Positions 25,080 to 34,230 of a stretch of DNA of 57,922 nucleotides are shown here, piece by piece; positions within the stretch are counted from its first letter, which is position 1, and every line of letters starts with the position of its first letter. Source of the stretch: Bacteroidia bacterium. GTDB taxonomy: Bacteria > Bacteroidota > Bacteroidia > UKL13-3. The notes beneath the pieces were generated by a model. That model was not told the origin of the DNA. It ran no database searches and saw only the letters and a program-made list of their open reading frames with translations. The DNA is taken from assembly GCA_023151275.1 (NCBI GenBank), contig JAKLJI010000020.1, forward strand, positions 1-57,922, read 5' to 3'. The translations under genes and the position numbers were made by a program.

Positions 25080-25727
25080 ATGAATTTCTTATCGCATTAC
25101 TTTGTTCGCTCACGGCCAAATGATTCCTTATTCAATTTGGGCTTGATTTTGCCGGATTTATTCAGGGGAAGTATACGCCAATTTGAATTGACTTTGCCCG
25201 GCAAGAATTCGCTCTTGGAGGGCTGTTTGGCGCATATTAAGGACGATAAGCAATTCCATGCCTCACTATTTTTTGAGCAAGGCGCCGAGGCTTGTCTGCA
25301 TGAATTGAAACAGGCTCCAGGATTGGAAGAGGTTGAGCGCAAATGGTTTCTGGCACATATTCTGTTTGAAATGCTAATGGATCGTCTTTTGGTAAGGCAT
25401 TTGCCGGGTTTGTGTTTGCGGTTTTATGCAGATTTGGAATCAGCAGATAAGTCAGAAGTGCATGCTTTTCTTAAAGCCCATCATGTTTCAGATAGCGAGG
25501 TGCTGTTGCGCAGGCTTGAGTTGTTTACGCGAGCTGCCTACATCCGGAATTATACAGACAATAACCTGTTTGGCTATTCGTTAACCCGGGTTATGATGCG
25601 TGTTGGTTTGCCTGAATTGGGGTTTAAGCAACGAGCAGATTTGCAAGCTTGCGTAAACCGATTGGAACAAACTTGGTTTAAGGAAGTACAAACACGTATT
25701 TTTGAAATGAAACAGGTAACTGCATGA
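25080..25727 (+). CDS. AcpH-like protein (acyl carrier protein phosphodiesterase family, tentative)
   Basis: 215 aa from the ATG at 25080 (an upstream TTG is not preferred). MNFLSHYFV at the N terminus and GLILPDLFRG resemble the MNFLAH...GNFxGD pattern of the DUF479/AcpH family. HIKDDKQFHASLFFEQ and LAHILFEMLMDRLLVRH give several His/Asp that could bind metal. All-helical. The family releases phosphopantetheine from ACP, but this member is divergent and the function is a guess. It overlaps the next gene by ATGA. Confidence 0.55.
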   Translation: MNFLSHYFVRSRPNDSLFNLGLILPDLFRGSIRQFELTLPGKNSLLEGCLAHIKDDKQFHASLFFEQGAEACLHELKQAPGLEEVERKWFLAHILFEMLMDRLLVRHLPGLCLRFYADLESADKSEVHAFLKAHHVSDSEVLLRRLELFTRAAYIRNYTDNNLFGYSLTRVMMRVGLPELGFKQRADLQACVNRLEQTWFKEVQTRIFEMKQVTA

Positions 25728-26788
25728 AGAAAATTGTCTTGATTTCACTGCTTCTTGGAAGCTTTTCGGCCGGAGCACAGGTTTTAAAATACAGCAATGC
25801 CTTTTTAGGAATGGGTGTTGGAGCTAGAGCTCTCGGAATGGGAAGCGCAGTAGTTGCCGGTCCGGGTGATGTGTTTAGTAGTTATTGGAATCCTGCGGGG
25901 TTGATGGATGTGTCTGATAATTTGCAAATTGGTTTGATGCATAACGAGCAATTTGCAGGTATTGCCAAGCATGACTTTGGGGCAGTTACTTTTGGGTTGA
26001 ACGATAGAAGCCGCGCTGCAATTAGCTTTATCCGCATGGGAATTGATGGCATTCCCAATACGCTTTACCTCATGCAGGATGGACAAATCAACTACAACCT
26101 GATAAAAGAATTCTCAGCAGTTGATTATGCATTTATTGGTTCCTATGCCACGAAGACCAAGTTTGAAAATTTGGATATTGGAGGAAATGTCAAAATTATT
26201 CGCCGTGTAATTGGTGATTTTGGTGGTGCCTGGGGTTTTGGATTAGATGCATCTGCTCTTTACAAAACAGGTAGATACCGCATGGCTATTCAGGCTTTCG
26301 ACATAACCGGAACCTTCAATGCCTGGACCTACAAACTAAGTGATGCCGATAAACAGCAATTGCTAAGCACAGGGAATGAACTTCCAAAAGGTGGACTTGA
26401 AATTACAACTCCTCGATTGGCCTTAGGTATTTCTGCTTTGTACACGCTTTGGTCCGAGCGATTAACAATTCGACCCGAAATTAATGCAGATTTCACAACT
26501 GATGGCCAGCGAAATGTATTGATAAGCAGTTCTTTGTTTAATTTGGACCCACGAATTGGACTTGAATTGGGATACAAGAATCTCTTGTTCTTAAGAGGCG
26601 GTGTAAATAGGTTTCAACGTGTGAAAGATTTTGATGGTACACAAGGTTTGACGGCAATGCCTTCTATCGGTGCCGGAATCCGTTTTAATCGCTTTGCTAT
26701 TGATTATGCCTTAGGAAATGCCTTCAACCAAGGGTTTATTTCGATGAGTAATATTATCAGTTTAAAACTTTCTGTTAATCGGAAATAA
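25724..26788 (+). CDS. PorV/PorQ-like outer-membrane barrel protein
   Basis: 354 aa with a Sec signal (MKKIVLISLLLGSFSAGAQ). GMGVGARALGMGSAVVAGPGDVFSSYWNPAGL is the hallmark opening of the PorV/PorQ (UPF0164-type, FadL-like) barrels of Bacteroidota. The rest alternates as beta strands, ending in an aromatic/charged strand. PorV shuttles type IX secretion substrates to the attachment complex; paralogues (PorV2, PorQ) exist, and I cannot tell which this is. Coupled to the AcpH-like gene by ATGA. The 255-nt gap after it holds nothing I recognise. Confidence 0.82.
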   Translation: MKKIVLISLLLGSFSAGAQVLKYSNAFLGMGVGARALGMGSAVVAGPGDVFSSYWNPAGLMDVSDNLQIGLMHNEQFAGIAKHDFGAVTFGLNDRSRAAISFIRMGIDGIPNTLYLMQDGQINYNLIKEFSAVDYAFIGSYATKTKFENLDIGGNVKIIRRVIGDFGGAWGFGLDASALYKTGRYRMAIQAFDITGTFNAWTYKLSDADKQQLLSTGNELPKGGLEITTPRLALGISALYTLWSERLTIRPEINADFTTDGQRNVLISSSLFNLDPRIGLELGYKNLLFLRGGVNRFQRVKDFDGTQGLTAMPSIGAGIRFNRFAIDYALGNAFNQGFISMSNIISLKLSVNRK

Positions 26789-27043
26789 GCCCAAGGTTTG
26801 AATTTGGCCCTATGAATACCTGAGCTTGTAACTTGAAATCAGCCTCAATATTTCTAGGCTTCTACCTTTTTAAATTTGTTGGATGGGTTTATTCAATAGC
26901 CCTGATTTTTTAATTCTTTTCGAGCTCAATCTCAAATCCGGCAAATGCATCAAGAAGCTTGGATTGAATGACTTTTTTTGAACTTATGGTTCAGGTGTGA
27001 ATTGATTGTTTTCTATAAACAAAGCAACCCATTACAGGAAGTC

Positions 27044-28525
27044 TTATTCTTTGAGTAATGCGTTTTTGTGGTAAAGGTCCATGGCGGTAATCATGGCAAA
27101 AGCACCCCAAATGAGTACAGCAATTTTATCTTGTTCGCTGTAATTGTTCAGCAAACCGTGTATGTAATAGGTAATCAAGCCAAGCAGAATGGCAGCGCTA
27201 AACATTCTTACCTGAATAATCGGACTGTGGTAAACCAGGTTAAGTCCAAAGTGAAACACAAGCAACAAAACCGCAATGATTGTCAACATACCGGGCCAGC
27301 CGGTTTCGGCCAATGGGTTTAGAAATTCGCTGTGGGCGTGGCCTTGGTCGCCAAATGCTGTTGTAATGGGTGTTTTGAATTCAGGATCTTGATAGGGCGC
27401 ATAGGTAAATGAATACGCACCCGGTCCAAATCCAACTATAGGTTTTTCTGCAGCCATATTGATGGCTGCCATCCACCTATTTACGCGTTCCAAGTTGGAA
27501 ACGTCGTTGCGCACATTGGAAACCGATTCCAGGTGCTTTTCAAAACCTTCTGCCGAATTTTGTTTGTTTTGATACAGTTGAAAAAAGATATCGTCAAAAT
27601 TGGCAACAATGAATAATGAGGCAAATGCCAATACCGAAAGCATTTGCCATAAACGCACCCTAAAAATCATCAAAACGGCAAAACCTGCTGCCCCTGCCAA
27701 ACTTAACCAAGCGGCCCTGGTGAAAGAAAAGGCAACCCCTGCCGAAAACAATAGGAATAAAAATGCAGCTGCAATTACCAATCCGGGATGCGCCTGAATG
27801 CGAAATCCAAAAAGGAGATAGATGGCCAATAAGGGAATGAAAAAAGCAATGGCAGCAGCGTAAATTCCGTGTGCGATGTAAAAGGGGGCCATTATTTCAA
27901 AGGAAGTTACCTGTGAAAAGTTATCATCGCTGTGTTTAATCAAGGTCCAAATTACCACACCTGCCAATGGAATCATATAAGCCCATAAATATTCCGAAAT
28001 GCGGTTGAACTTCTTAAAAAGTACAACCCCCAGGAAATAGAAAAGTACGATATACCAAATTCGGGAAAGCAGGAACTTGAATGAAACAATAACTTCCTGG
28101 CTAGTTAAACAGGTAAAAAATATCCAAGCCGTGTTTACGAGGATGGCGATGGTTATCGGGTGTTTCAGAACCTTAAAATCGTACTCCCCATCAATAATAA
28201 ACTTGTAAACAACTAAAAGGAAAACACCAATAATAAGAGGTTCATCGGGTAAGCTAATACCTAAGCCTAAACCAATATCTTCAATGTTGATGGAAAGTGG
28301 TACAAGAAATACAATTGCAATCAGAAGGAGGTCGAGTTTGAGTGCAGCAAGTAATGCAAGCGCAGCAAACAAAGGCAAAACGGAAAACCAATACCATTCA
28401 AGTGCGATGGCAATGGTATTTAGCAGAATAAAGGCTCCAGCAATTAAGAAGAGCCATTTTTCTTTTGACCCGCTTTGAAGAAGCTTAAGCAATGAAATTT
28501 TCTTTTTCGTTTTTGAATTTCTCAA
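27044..28525 (-). CDS. O-antigen ligase / polymerase (Wzy-WaaL family)
   Basis: 493 aa, about 11-12 TM helices. A large extracytoplasmic loop follows a Wzy_C-type signature: VGFGPGAYSFTYAPYQDP, then AHSEFLNPLAETGWPGML, where the His and the surrounding residues are the conserved ligase/polymerase loop. Arg residues in SFTRAAWLSLAG are also typical. It polymerises or ligates a surface polysaccharide. It is last in a wzx-wzz-ligase operon, overlapping wzz by 41 nt. Polymerase and ligase cannot be separated by sequence reading. Confidence 0.85.
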   Translation of the reverse strand: MRNSKTKKKISLLKLLQSGSKEKWLFLIAGAFILLNTIAIALEWYWFSVLPLFAALALLAALKLDLLLIAIVFLVPLSINIEDIGLGLGISLPDEPLIIGVFLLVVYKFIIDGEYDFKVLKHPITIAILVNTAWIFFTCLTSQEVIVSFKFLLSRIWYIVLFYFLGVVLFKKFNRISEYLWAYMIPLAGVVIWTLIKHSDDNFSQVTSFEIMAPFYIAHGIYAAAIAFFIPLLAIYLLFGFRIQAHPGLVIAAAFLFLLFSAGVAFSFTRAAWLSLAGAAGFAVLMIFRVRLWQMLSVLAFASLFIVANFDDIFFQLYQNKQNSAEGFEKHLESVSNVRNDVSNLERVNRWMAAINMAAEKPIVGFGPGAYSFTYAPYQDPEFKTPITTAFGDQGHAHSEFLNPLAETGWPGMLTIIAVLLLVFHFGLNLVYHSPIIQVRMFSAAILLGLITYYIHGLLNNYSEQDKIAVLIWGAFAMITAMDLYHKNALLKE

Positions 28526-29495
28526 TGAAAAGCAGCACGATGCAACTAACTACAAAAGTGCCAATAACAGAGCCAACCAATATCATCCAACGGATAGGAT
28601 AGGTTTTACGTTCTGCTGGAGCAGCAGTTTGCAAAATGAACACATTACTTAATCGGGCATCAACGTCAATTTTGGCCTGGTCTAATTTCTTTTTCAGTTC
28701 GTTCAGTTGTTCAACCTGAAGTTCGAGTGTTCCATAGAGGTATTGAGATTCTGCGCCATACAAAGCCAAGGCTTTTTGTTGCTTGGTTACGTATTCGTTC
28801 TGACCCACTTTTCCGATTACTTCGGTAATGGCTTTGGCTTGTTCTTCAAACGAATAAACTCCTTTGTTGCCCAATTCCTGCATGCGGCTCTTGATGCTGT
28901 TAACCTCTTCCTCTTTGCGTTTGTATTCAGCTTCAATAATGCTTAGGGCTTGCATGGCAACGCGGTTTTGAACTTCAGTTTTTACCGAATCAAGAATACT
29001 TACAATGCCATTGGCAATTTCGGCCGCTTTTACCGGGTCTTCATCAAGCACGTTGATTTCAATAGACGCATAAGGGGTTTTCTTGGTTGAAATGTTTTTG
29101 GCATACATTTTTCCAACCTTGAAATTTTTCTCTTTATCGTCGGGAGCAATGCGGTAATGGTTAACCAAATCGTAGTTCCGAATTACACGCGATTTCAATA
29201 CATCTGATTCAAGAATCTGGACATATTGCTGAGCGGCAACCTGCTCACCAAACTCAAGCGGGTCTTTTTGCCTTACACGGGTATCCGTTAACAAGGCATT
29301 TGAAATGGAGTTGTTGGTGGATGGATAAAACACCGCTGTTGATTTAAAGCGAGGTTTAATAACCAGTGGACTTGAAATGATGATGGAAAGAACCGCCGCC
29401 ACTCCCGATAGAATAATCAATTGTTTGCGCCAACGGACAATGAATACAAATACATCTATCAGCTCAAAATAGTATTGTTTCTTTCTTTTATTCAT
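28485..29495 (-). CDS. Chain-length determinant (Wzz/PCP) protein
   Basis: 336 aa. TM1 is at about 25-48 (LIILSGVAAVLSIIISSPLVI) and TM2 at about 300-325 (WMILVGSVIGTFVVSCIVLLF). The periplasmic part between them has a predicted coiled region (LSIIEAEYKRKEEEVNSIKSRM) and the Pro-rich PAERKTYPIRW just before TM2, all as in Wzz. No cytoplasmic tyrosine-kinase domain is fused. It sets glycan chain length together with the neighbouring polymerase/ligase. Confidence 0.87.
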   Translation of the reverse strand: MNKRKKQYYFELIDVFVFIVRWRKQLIILSGVAAVLSIIISSPLVIKPRFKSTAVFYPSTNNSISNALLTDTRVRQKDPLEFGEQVAAQQYVQILESDVLKSRVIRNYDLVNHYRIAPDDKEKNFKVGKMYAKNISTKKTPYASIEINVLDEDPVKAAEIANGIVSILDSVKTEVQNRVAMQALSIIEAEYKRKEEEVNSIKSRMQELGNKGVYSFEEQAKAITEVIGKVGQNEYVTKQQKALALYGAESQYLYGTLELQVEQLNELKKKLDQAKIDVDARLSNVFILQTAAPAERKTYPIRWMILVGSVIGTFVVSCIVLLFIEKFKNEKENFIA

Positions 29496-29526
29496 AACCT
29501 AATCCGACAAAAATAGGAAAATCAAA

Positions 29527-30981
29527 CTATTTCCTTTCCCTTTTATCCATGAGTCCTTTCAGCAATCCGGAGCTTTCGGCAGGATTGATGAGTTTTAAAC
29601 TCAAAAGCAGAAATATTAATAAGCTTCCAATGGCCAGAATGCCAATCAACCAGTCTGAAATCCAATTTCTTATAAGAAGGCTTCCTAAAACTAGGAGCAA
29701 TGCTGCAAGCAGGAACTTCAGCGCAAAGCCTTTTTCAAAGTTGAGTTTAAGATTTTTTCTAGCGAACCAAAAATTGCTGAATCCGATGAATAGTTGGGTA
29801 GTAGCGCTGGCAATGGCTGCTCCCAAAGCCTGGTATTTTGGAATCAAAAATCCGTTCAGCCCGAGGTTTATTACCAAAGCAACAAGTGCCAAACTGTTCA
29901 AGGTGCGTAAGTGCGCTGCCGCAGTGAGTAGGGTCCCAAAAACATACATGCTTGCTAATCCTAGAAAGCTAAACATCACAGTTCCAAATACCATAGCTGC
30001 ATACGAGGTGCTTTTGGGATTCATTTGGTGCATTATTTCGGATTGATACAACCAGGCTGCCATGCAAAGGGTTAGGGCCGGTAAAATCATTATGGTGCCT
30101 GAAAATTGAACAATCCCACTGATGTTTTCTTTGGTGGCAAGCATTCTGGCAAACAAGGGCAAAAGCATCATGCTGACCATTGCTGCCATCATATTGGATG
30201 CATCAAGCAGCCGGTAGGCAGAGGCATAAATGCCATTCATGTAATCTCCGTTTTCAATCAATTTGGGCATTATCACTGCATCCAAACGTGTGTATAGCGT
30301 CATGAGAAGAGATAGCAATGCATAGGGAAGCATTTGTTTCAAAACCTGCACCAATTCAGGGGTTTTGAATCCAAAACGCAGACCTTTTAAATGTTTCCAC
30401 AAAACGGCCAGGGTTATGCTTACTGCAATGGTATAGGCAAAGGTTTGCGCGTAAATAAAGCGGCTTATGCTCATTTCAAGGAAGCTGGTCCATAACATCA
30501 AACCGCAAAAAATGATCATGAGCAATCGGTCGATTACCGAAAGGAAGGCATCCGTTTTGAAGAGCTGCAAGCCACCTACAATGGCCCTGAAATACATGTA
30601 AAAATAGGAGAGGATTTGGTTGATGGTCAGGAAAAACAGAAGTCCAACCCGATAATCATCAAACCCATTAGCCAAACCCAAGGCAATGGTAACGCCTACA
30701 TACAACAGCGAGGAGAGTAATTTGAAACCTGTTAGCGGAATAAACTCCGCTTTTAACCTTTCCGGATCCCTTGCAACTGTTGATGAAACATAGGTGTTGA
30801 TTCCCATTTCGAGCAGGGTAATCAGCAGCATGCTAAAGTTAAACAGGTTTAGATAAATCCCGTAATCAACATAGCCTACGTGGTTTTGAACGCCCCGGTC
30901 GATACCCAGAATCCAGAATGGCTTAATCAACAGATTAACCGACATCAAAAGGATGAGGTTGCTAACGAAGGCTTTTTTCAT
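29527..30981 (-). CDS. Polysaccharide flippase (Wzx/MATE-like)
   Basis: 484 aa, 12-14 TM helices throughout, of the polysaccharide-transport MOP superfamily. The N-terminal pairs (LILLMSVNLLIKPFWILGIDRGVQN, then LFNFSMLLITLLEMGINTYVS) are typical. It flips lipid-linked glycan units across the inner membrane. First gene of the wzx-wzz-ligase operon; 31 nt separate it from wzz. Its promoter is back-to-back with that of the family 9 glycosyltransferase. Confidence 0.85.
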   Translation of the reverse strand: MKKAFVSNLILLMSVNLLIKPFWILGIDRGVQNHVGYVDYGIYLNLFNFSMLLITLLEMGINTYVSSTVARDPERLKAEFIPLTGFKLLSSLLYVGVTIALGLANGFDDYRVGLLFFLTINQILSYFYMYFRAIVGGLQLFKTDAFLSVIDRLLMIIFCGLMLWTSFLEMSISRFIYAQTFAYTIAVSITLAVLWKHLKGLRFGFKTPELVQVLKQMLPYALLSLLMTLYTRLDAVIMPKLIENGDYMNGIYASAYRLLDASNMMAAMVSMMLLPLFARMLATKENISGIVQFSGTIMILPALTLCMAAWLYQSEIMHQMNPKSTSYAAMVFGTVMFSFLGLASMYVFGTLLTAAAHLRTLNSLALVALVINLGLNGFLIPKYQALGAAIASATTQLFIGFSNFWFARKNLKLNFEKGFALKFLLAALLLVLGSLLIRNWISDWLIGILAIGSLLIFLLLSLKLINPAESSGLLKGLMDKRERK

Positions 30982-30987
30982 GCGCAG

Positions 30988-30996
30988 CGAAAATTA
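30988..30996 (-). promoter_or_regulatory. -7-like box (taattttcg), 6 nt before wzx
   Basis: On the minus strand taattttcg ends 6 nt before the ATG at 30981. A caactttg box for the divergent gene is at about 31009-31016. Confidence 0.5.
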
Positions 30997-31029
30997 ATCA
31001 TTCGGCCCAACTTTGTATCATTGCAGAAC

Positions 31030-32076
31030 ATGATCCCTCATAATTTTTCAGAGAAATTGCTTTATGCGGCAACCGCGGCTTATTCTCGCTTGCGAAGAAA
31101 TGGCCTGAATAATGCTGAGAATATCAAGAATATTGTTGCTGTAAAATGGGATGAAATTGGTGATTTATGCTATGCACTGGGTGTTTTTGATGCATTGAAA
31201 TCCAAGTATCCCGGATGCAAAATTCAGCTGATTTGTAAGCCTTTTGCCTTAAGTCTGGTCGCGGAGCATCCATCCATTGATGAAGTTGCAACAGATTTTA
31301 ACAAGCTGCCTGCTCAAATTGACCTCTGGCTTGAATTGCGCGGAACTTCTGAAAGTCTTTTCAAAGCTATGCGCGCACATCCCCGCATTTTTCTGGATCG
31401 TGCTTCTGTTCGCCTTTCCAACAAAAAAATGGGTGGACATCCGCATGAAACGGTTACCAACTTACAGATTATTGAACCTTTGACAGGTAAGTTGGATGTG
31501 GCGGAATTTTTTCCAAAACTCCATCCGTCTTCTTCTTCTCAAAGCCTCGTCGAAAATTGGCTTAAAGAGGAGCAACTTGGCAACTATGTCGTTTTTCACC
31601 CAGGAGCGAGACGTGTGTTGAGGCAATGGTCACCCCAGCGATTTGGTGAGATTGGTAATTACATTTTCAATCGCTATGGTTATCAGGTTGTTTTGATTGG
31701 CGATGTCAGCGAACAGGATTTGCTTGCAGCTATTCAGGCTCAACTTCCGTCTGCTTCAAAGGTATTTCCTGCAAGCATGGGACTTGATGGCTTGAGTGCT
31801 TTGTTGGCTAGGGCAAGTTTTTATTTAGGAAATGAAAGCGGTCCTTTGTGCATGGCAGCTGTTAGCGATATTCCCTGCCTGGGCTTGTTTGGTCCCGGTG
31901 AACCCAAGGTGTTTTATCCACCCGGCCCCAAGAGCAGGTATATACACCATGTGCTGGATTGCAATCCTTGCGACCAGTTGCAGTGCAAGTATCCCGAAAA
32001 TAGCTGTATGAATCGCATTCAAACCCAAGACGTTAAAATCCTAGTTGATGAATTACTCGATGACACTAAAAAGTAA
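31030..32076 (+). CDS. Family 9 glycosyltransferase (heptosyltransferase-like)
   Basis: 348 aa from the ATG at 31030; the open frame upstream overlaps wzx and is not used. VAVKWDEIGDLCYALGVFDALKSKYP is the N-terminal Rossmann opening; VVFHPGARRVLRQWSPQRFGEIG and GNESGPLCMAAVSDIPCLGLFGPGEP are the two nucleotide-sugar site motifs of GT9. CNPCDQLQCKYPENSCM is the usual C-terminal cysteine segment. It adds a heptose or related sugar to an LPS core. It lies head-to-head with the export genes, so it probably serves the same polysaccharide. Confidence 0.87.
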   Translation: MIPHNFSEKLLYAATAAYSRLRRNGLNNAENIKNIVAVKWDEIGDLCYALGVFDALKSKYPGCKIQLICKPFALSLVAEHPSIDEVATDFNKLPAQIDLWLELRGTSESLFKAMRAHPRIFLDRASVRLSNKKMGGHPHETVTNLQIIEPLTGKLDVAEFFPKLHPSSSSQSLVENWLKEEQLGNYVVFHPGARRVLRQWSPQRFGEIGNYIFNRYGYQVVLIGDVSEQDLLAAIQAQLPSASKVFPASMGLDGLSALLARASFYLGNESGPLCMAAVSDIPCLGLFGPGEPKVFYPPGPKSRYIHHVLDCNPCDQLQCKYPENSCMNRIQTQDVKILVDELLDDTKK

Positions 32077-32836
32077 GTTTGCTCTATTCGCTTGTCTTAG
32101 CTTGTTGTTTCCCTTAATTTCATTTGCCGGGAATGGAAAAAAGGCCAGGCAAAAAGCTTTTTTGCGTGAAGTAAAAGAGTATAATCAGAAGGGCATTTTG
32201 TTCTTTGCCAAAGGAACAGATCCGGTTTGGTCCTTGGAGTTTGATAAGCCCAAGAATCAAATTCGCTTTTTGGCAGCAGATGGGATGGTTTTCGCGAGTG
32301 AATATCAAGAACCCATGCCCGATTTCCACTCAAAAACTGGTGATTTGTTTCTGAACATCAAAATCAAGTTGGGCAATATGCAAATTCGCTTAAAACCTCA
32401 GGTTTTGCGCAACGATAGTCAGAATTGGTTTTACAATGTTGTAGTGGATGTGAAATACGACGCCGACCGTATTTACCAGCATTACGAAGGTTTTGGCCGA
32501 TATGTACCGGATGAGCGTTTGCAGGGTGCTTGGAAATTAAGTTCCCTGAATGGTAAACCCGCTTCTGCCTGGAAAGGAAAGAAAGCTTGGATTCAATTGG
32601 ATGTGGAATCATTGCTTTTACAAGGGAATAATTCCTGCAACGCCCTTTCTGGGGATTTTTTGAGTGCGCCGGGTCGACTTGAGTTTTCACAACTTGCTAG
32701 CACGCGGATGTTTTGTGAAGGCAGTGCGGAGGCTCCTTTGATGCTTATTCTAAGAGATGTTAGTGCCTATCAAATTCAGGAGAAAAAATTGAGAATGCAA
32801 ACCCGGGATGGTAGATTCCTGGAATGGAAAAAATAG
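32060..32836 (+). CDS. Exported META-domain protein
   Basis: 258 aa from the ATG at 32060, which gives a clean Sec signal ([24 protein letters not shown]); in-frame starts at 32045 and 32048 add only a few residues. An unidentified domain (about 30-155) is followed by a META/DUF306 domain: [15 protein letters not shown], then [31 protein letters not shown], ending in DGRFLEWKK. The gene overlaps the end of the glycosyltransferase by 17 nt. Role unknown; META proteins are often linked with stress or HslJ-like novobiocin tolerance. Confidence 0.8.
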   Translation: MTLKSKFALFACLSLLFPLISFAGNGKKARQKAFLREVKEYNQKGILFFAKGTDPVWSLEFDKPKNQIRFLAADGMVFASEYQEPMPDFHSKTGDLFLNIKIKLGNMQIRLKPQVLRNDSQNWFYNVVVDVKYDADRIYQHYEGFGRYVPDERLQGAWKLSSLNGKPASAWKGKKAWIQLDVESLLLQGNNSCNALSGDFLSAPGRLEFSQLASTRMFCEGSAEAPLMLILRDVSAYQIQEKKLRMQTRDGRFLEWKK

Positions 32837-32837
32837 C

Positions 32838-33437
32838 ATGGCATTAAAGCGATACCTGGAAAAAAATCGCCTGGAAGTAGGTTGTGATGAGGCGGGAAGA
32901 GGCTGTTTGGCTGGTCCCGTTTTTGCAGCTGCGGTAATTTTGAATCCGGATAAACCCATCCAAGGTTTAGATGATTCCAAGCAGCTTAGTGAAACTCGCC
33001 GGGATTCACTTCGATTAGAAATTGAAGAAAAAGCACTTGCCTGGGCAGTTGCCAGTTTAAGTCCCGCCGAAATTGACAAGGTCAATATTTTAAAGGCCAG
33101 TTTTTTGTCGATGCATAAGGCCCTACAATCGCTTTCCTTTAAACCCGAACATATTTTGGTAGATGGAAATCGATTTATCCCTTTTCCATCCATTACCCAT
33201 ACTTGCATTGTAAAAGGCGATGCAAAATTTCAATCCATAGCTGCTGCTTCAATCCTTGCAAAAACGTATCGGGATGAATATATGCTTAAGATTCACGATG
33301 AATTCCCCATGTACTCCTGGAATCAAAATAAAGGGTATCCCACCACTGCCCACAGGGAGGCCATTCGCCAACATGGGCCATGCAAGCATCACCGCATGAG
33401 TTTCCGTTTGCTCAACGAGCAGCTTACTTTATTTTGA
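32838..33437 (+). CDS. rnhB: Ribonuclease HII
   Basis: 199 aa, normal length. [22 protein letters not shown] contains the catalytic Asp-Glu pair, ILVDGN the third acidic residue, and [24 protein letters not shown] the conserved Lys and the fourth. [26 protein letters not shown] is the end motif. Removes ribonucleotides and Okazaki primers from DNA. Start is 1 nt after the META gene's stop. It overlaps the convergent aroE by 9 nt. Confidence 0.96.
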   Translation: MALKRYLEKNRLEVGCDEAGRGCLAGPVFAAAVILNPDKPIQGLDDSKQLSETRRDSLRLEIEEKALAWAVASLSPAEIDKVNILKASFLSMHKALQSLSFKPEHILVDGNRFIPFPSITHTCIVKGDAKFQSIAAASILAKTYRDEYMLKIHDEFPMYSWNQNKGYPTTAHREAIRQHGPCKHHRMSFRLLNEQLTLF

Positions 33438-34169
33438 GTTCCAAATGGAGAATGCGGCTTCTGCTTGAAGATGCAGCATTTGAAGTCCGTTTTTGATTTT
33501 GGCACCTCTTTTTGCAGATTCTTCCAAAAATCGGGTTTGATCGGGATTGTAAATCAAGTCGTAACACCAATGATTTTCAGTTATCAACTCATAATTCAAG
33601 GGAACCAAATCCTCAGGATTGGGATGCATACCCAATGGACTGCAATTTACAATCAGTTGGTGCTCGCGGTAATCAGTTTCGGTTAAATCGGTATAGGCTT
33701 TTTTTTGGGTTGATGGGTTGGCATGCAAACCCACTTTCGTGACCCGGATATTTTCTTGATTCAACACATGGATAATCGCTTTTGCAGCGCCGCCAATTCC
33801 AAGAACCAGGGCAGATTCAGGCTTATAATCACCAAGCCATTCCAACAAAGAAGTTTTGAAGCCAATTGCATCGGTATTGTGTCCGAGTTTTTGTCCATTT
33901 GTAAAATGAATGCAGTTCACCGCTCCAATGGCTTCTGCCTCTGGTGAAAGCGAATCCAGGTAAGGAATAATAGCCTGTTTGTGCGGAATGGTGACGCTTA
34001 ATCCATTCAGCTCCGGATGGTTTTTGCAGAGCAAATCAAATTCCTCAATTTGCTCAAGCGGATAATTTTCATAACTCGAGTCCTTCATGTTTAGGTTTTC
34101 AAAGCGTTTTGTAAACCATGCTTTTGAAAACCCATTTTTTAAGGGATAACCAATCAATCCAGCTTTCAT
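33429..34169 (-). CDS. aroE: Shikimate dehydrogenase
   Basis: 246 aa. [16 protein letters not shown] contains the catalytic Lys, GAVNCIHF and GHNTDAIGF the shikimate-binding Asn and catalytic Asp, and [16 protein letters not shown] is the NADPH loop; [10 protein letters not shown] also matches. The N terminus is [16 protein letters not shown]. Reduces 3-dehydroshikimate in aromatic amino acid synthesis. Slightly short (about 270 usual), as in many Bacteroidota. Convergent with rnhB, ends overlapping by 9 nt. Confidence 0.95.
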   Translation of the reverse strand: MKAGLIGYPLKNGFSKAWFTKRFENLNMKDSSYENYPLEQIEEFDLLCKNHPELNGLSVTIPHKQAIIPYLDSLSPEAEAIGAVNCIHFTNGQKLGHNTDAIGFKTSLLEWLGDYKPESALVLGIGGAAKAIIHVLNQENIRVTKVGLHANPSTQKKAYTDLTETDYREHQLIVNCSPLGMHPNPEDLVPLNYELITENHWCYDLIYNPDQTRFLEESAKRGAKIKNGLQMLHLQAEAAFSIWNSK

Positions 34170-34230
34170 GTCGCCAAATTAGGCAGATTCTGAAAGTTCT
34201 TGAGGGAATAAATTTAGGGTAGCCTAAAAA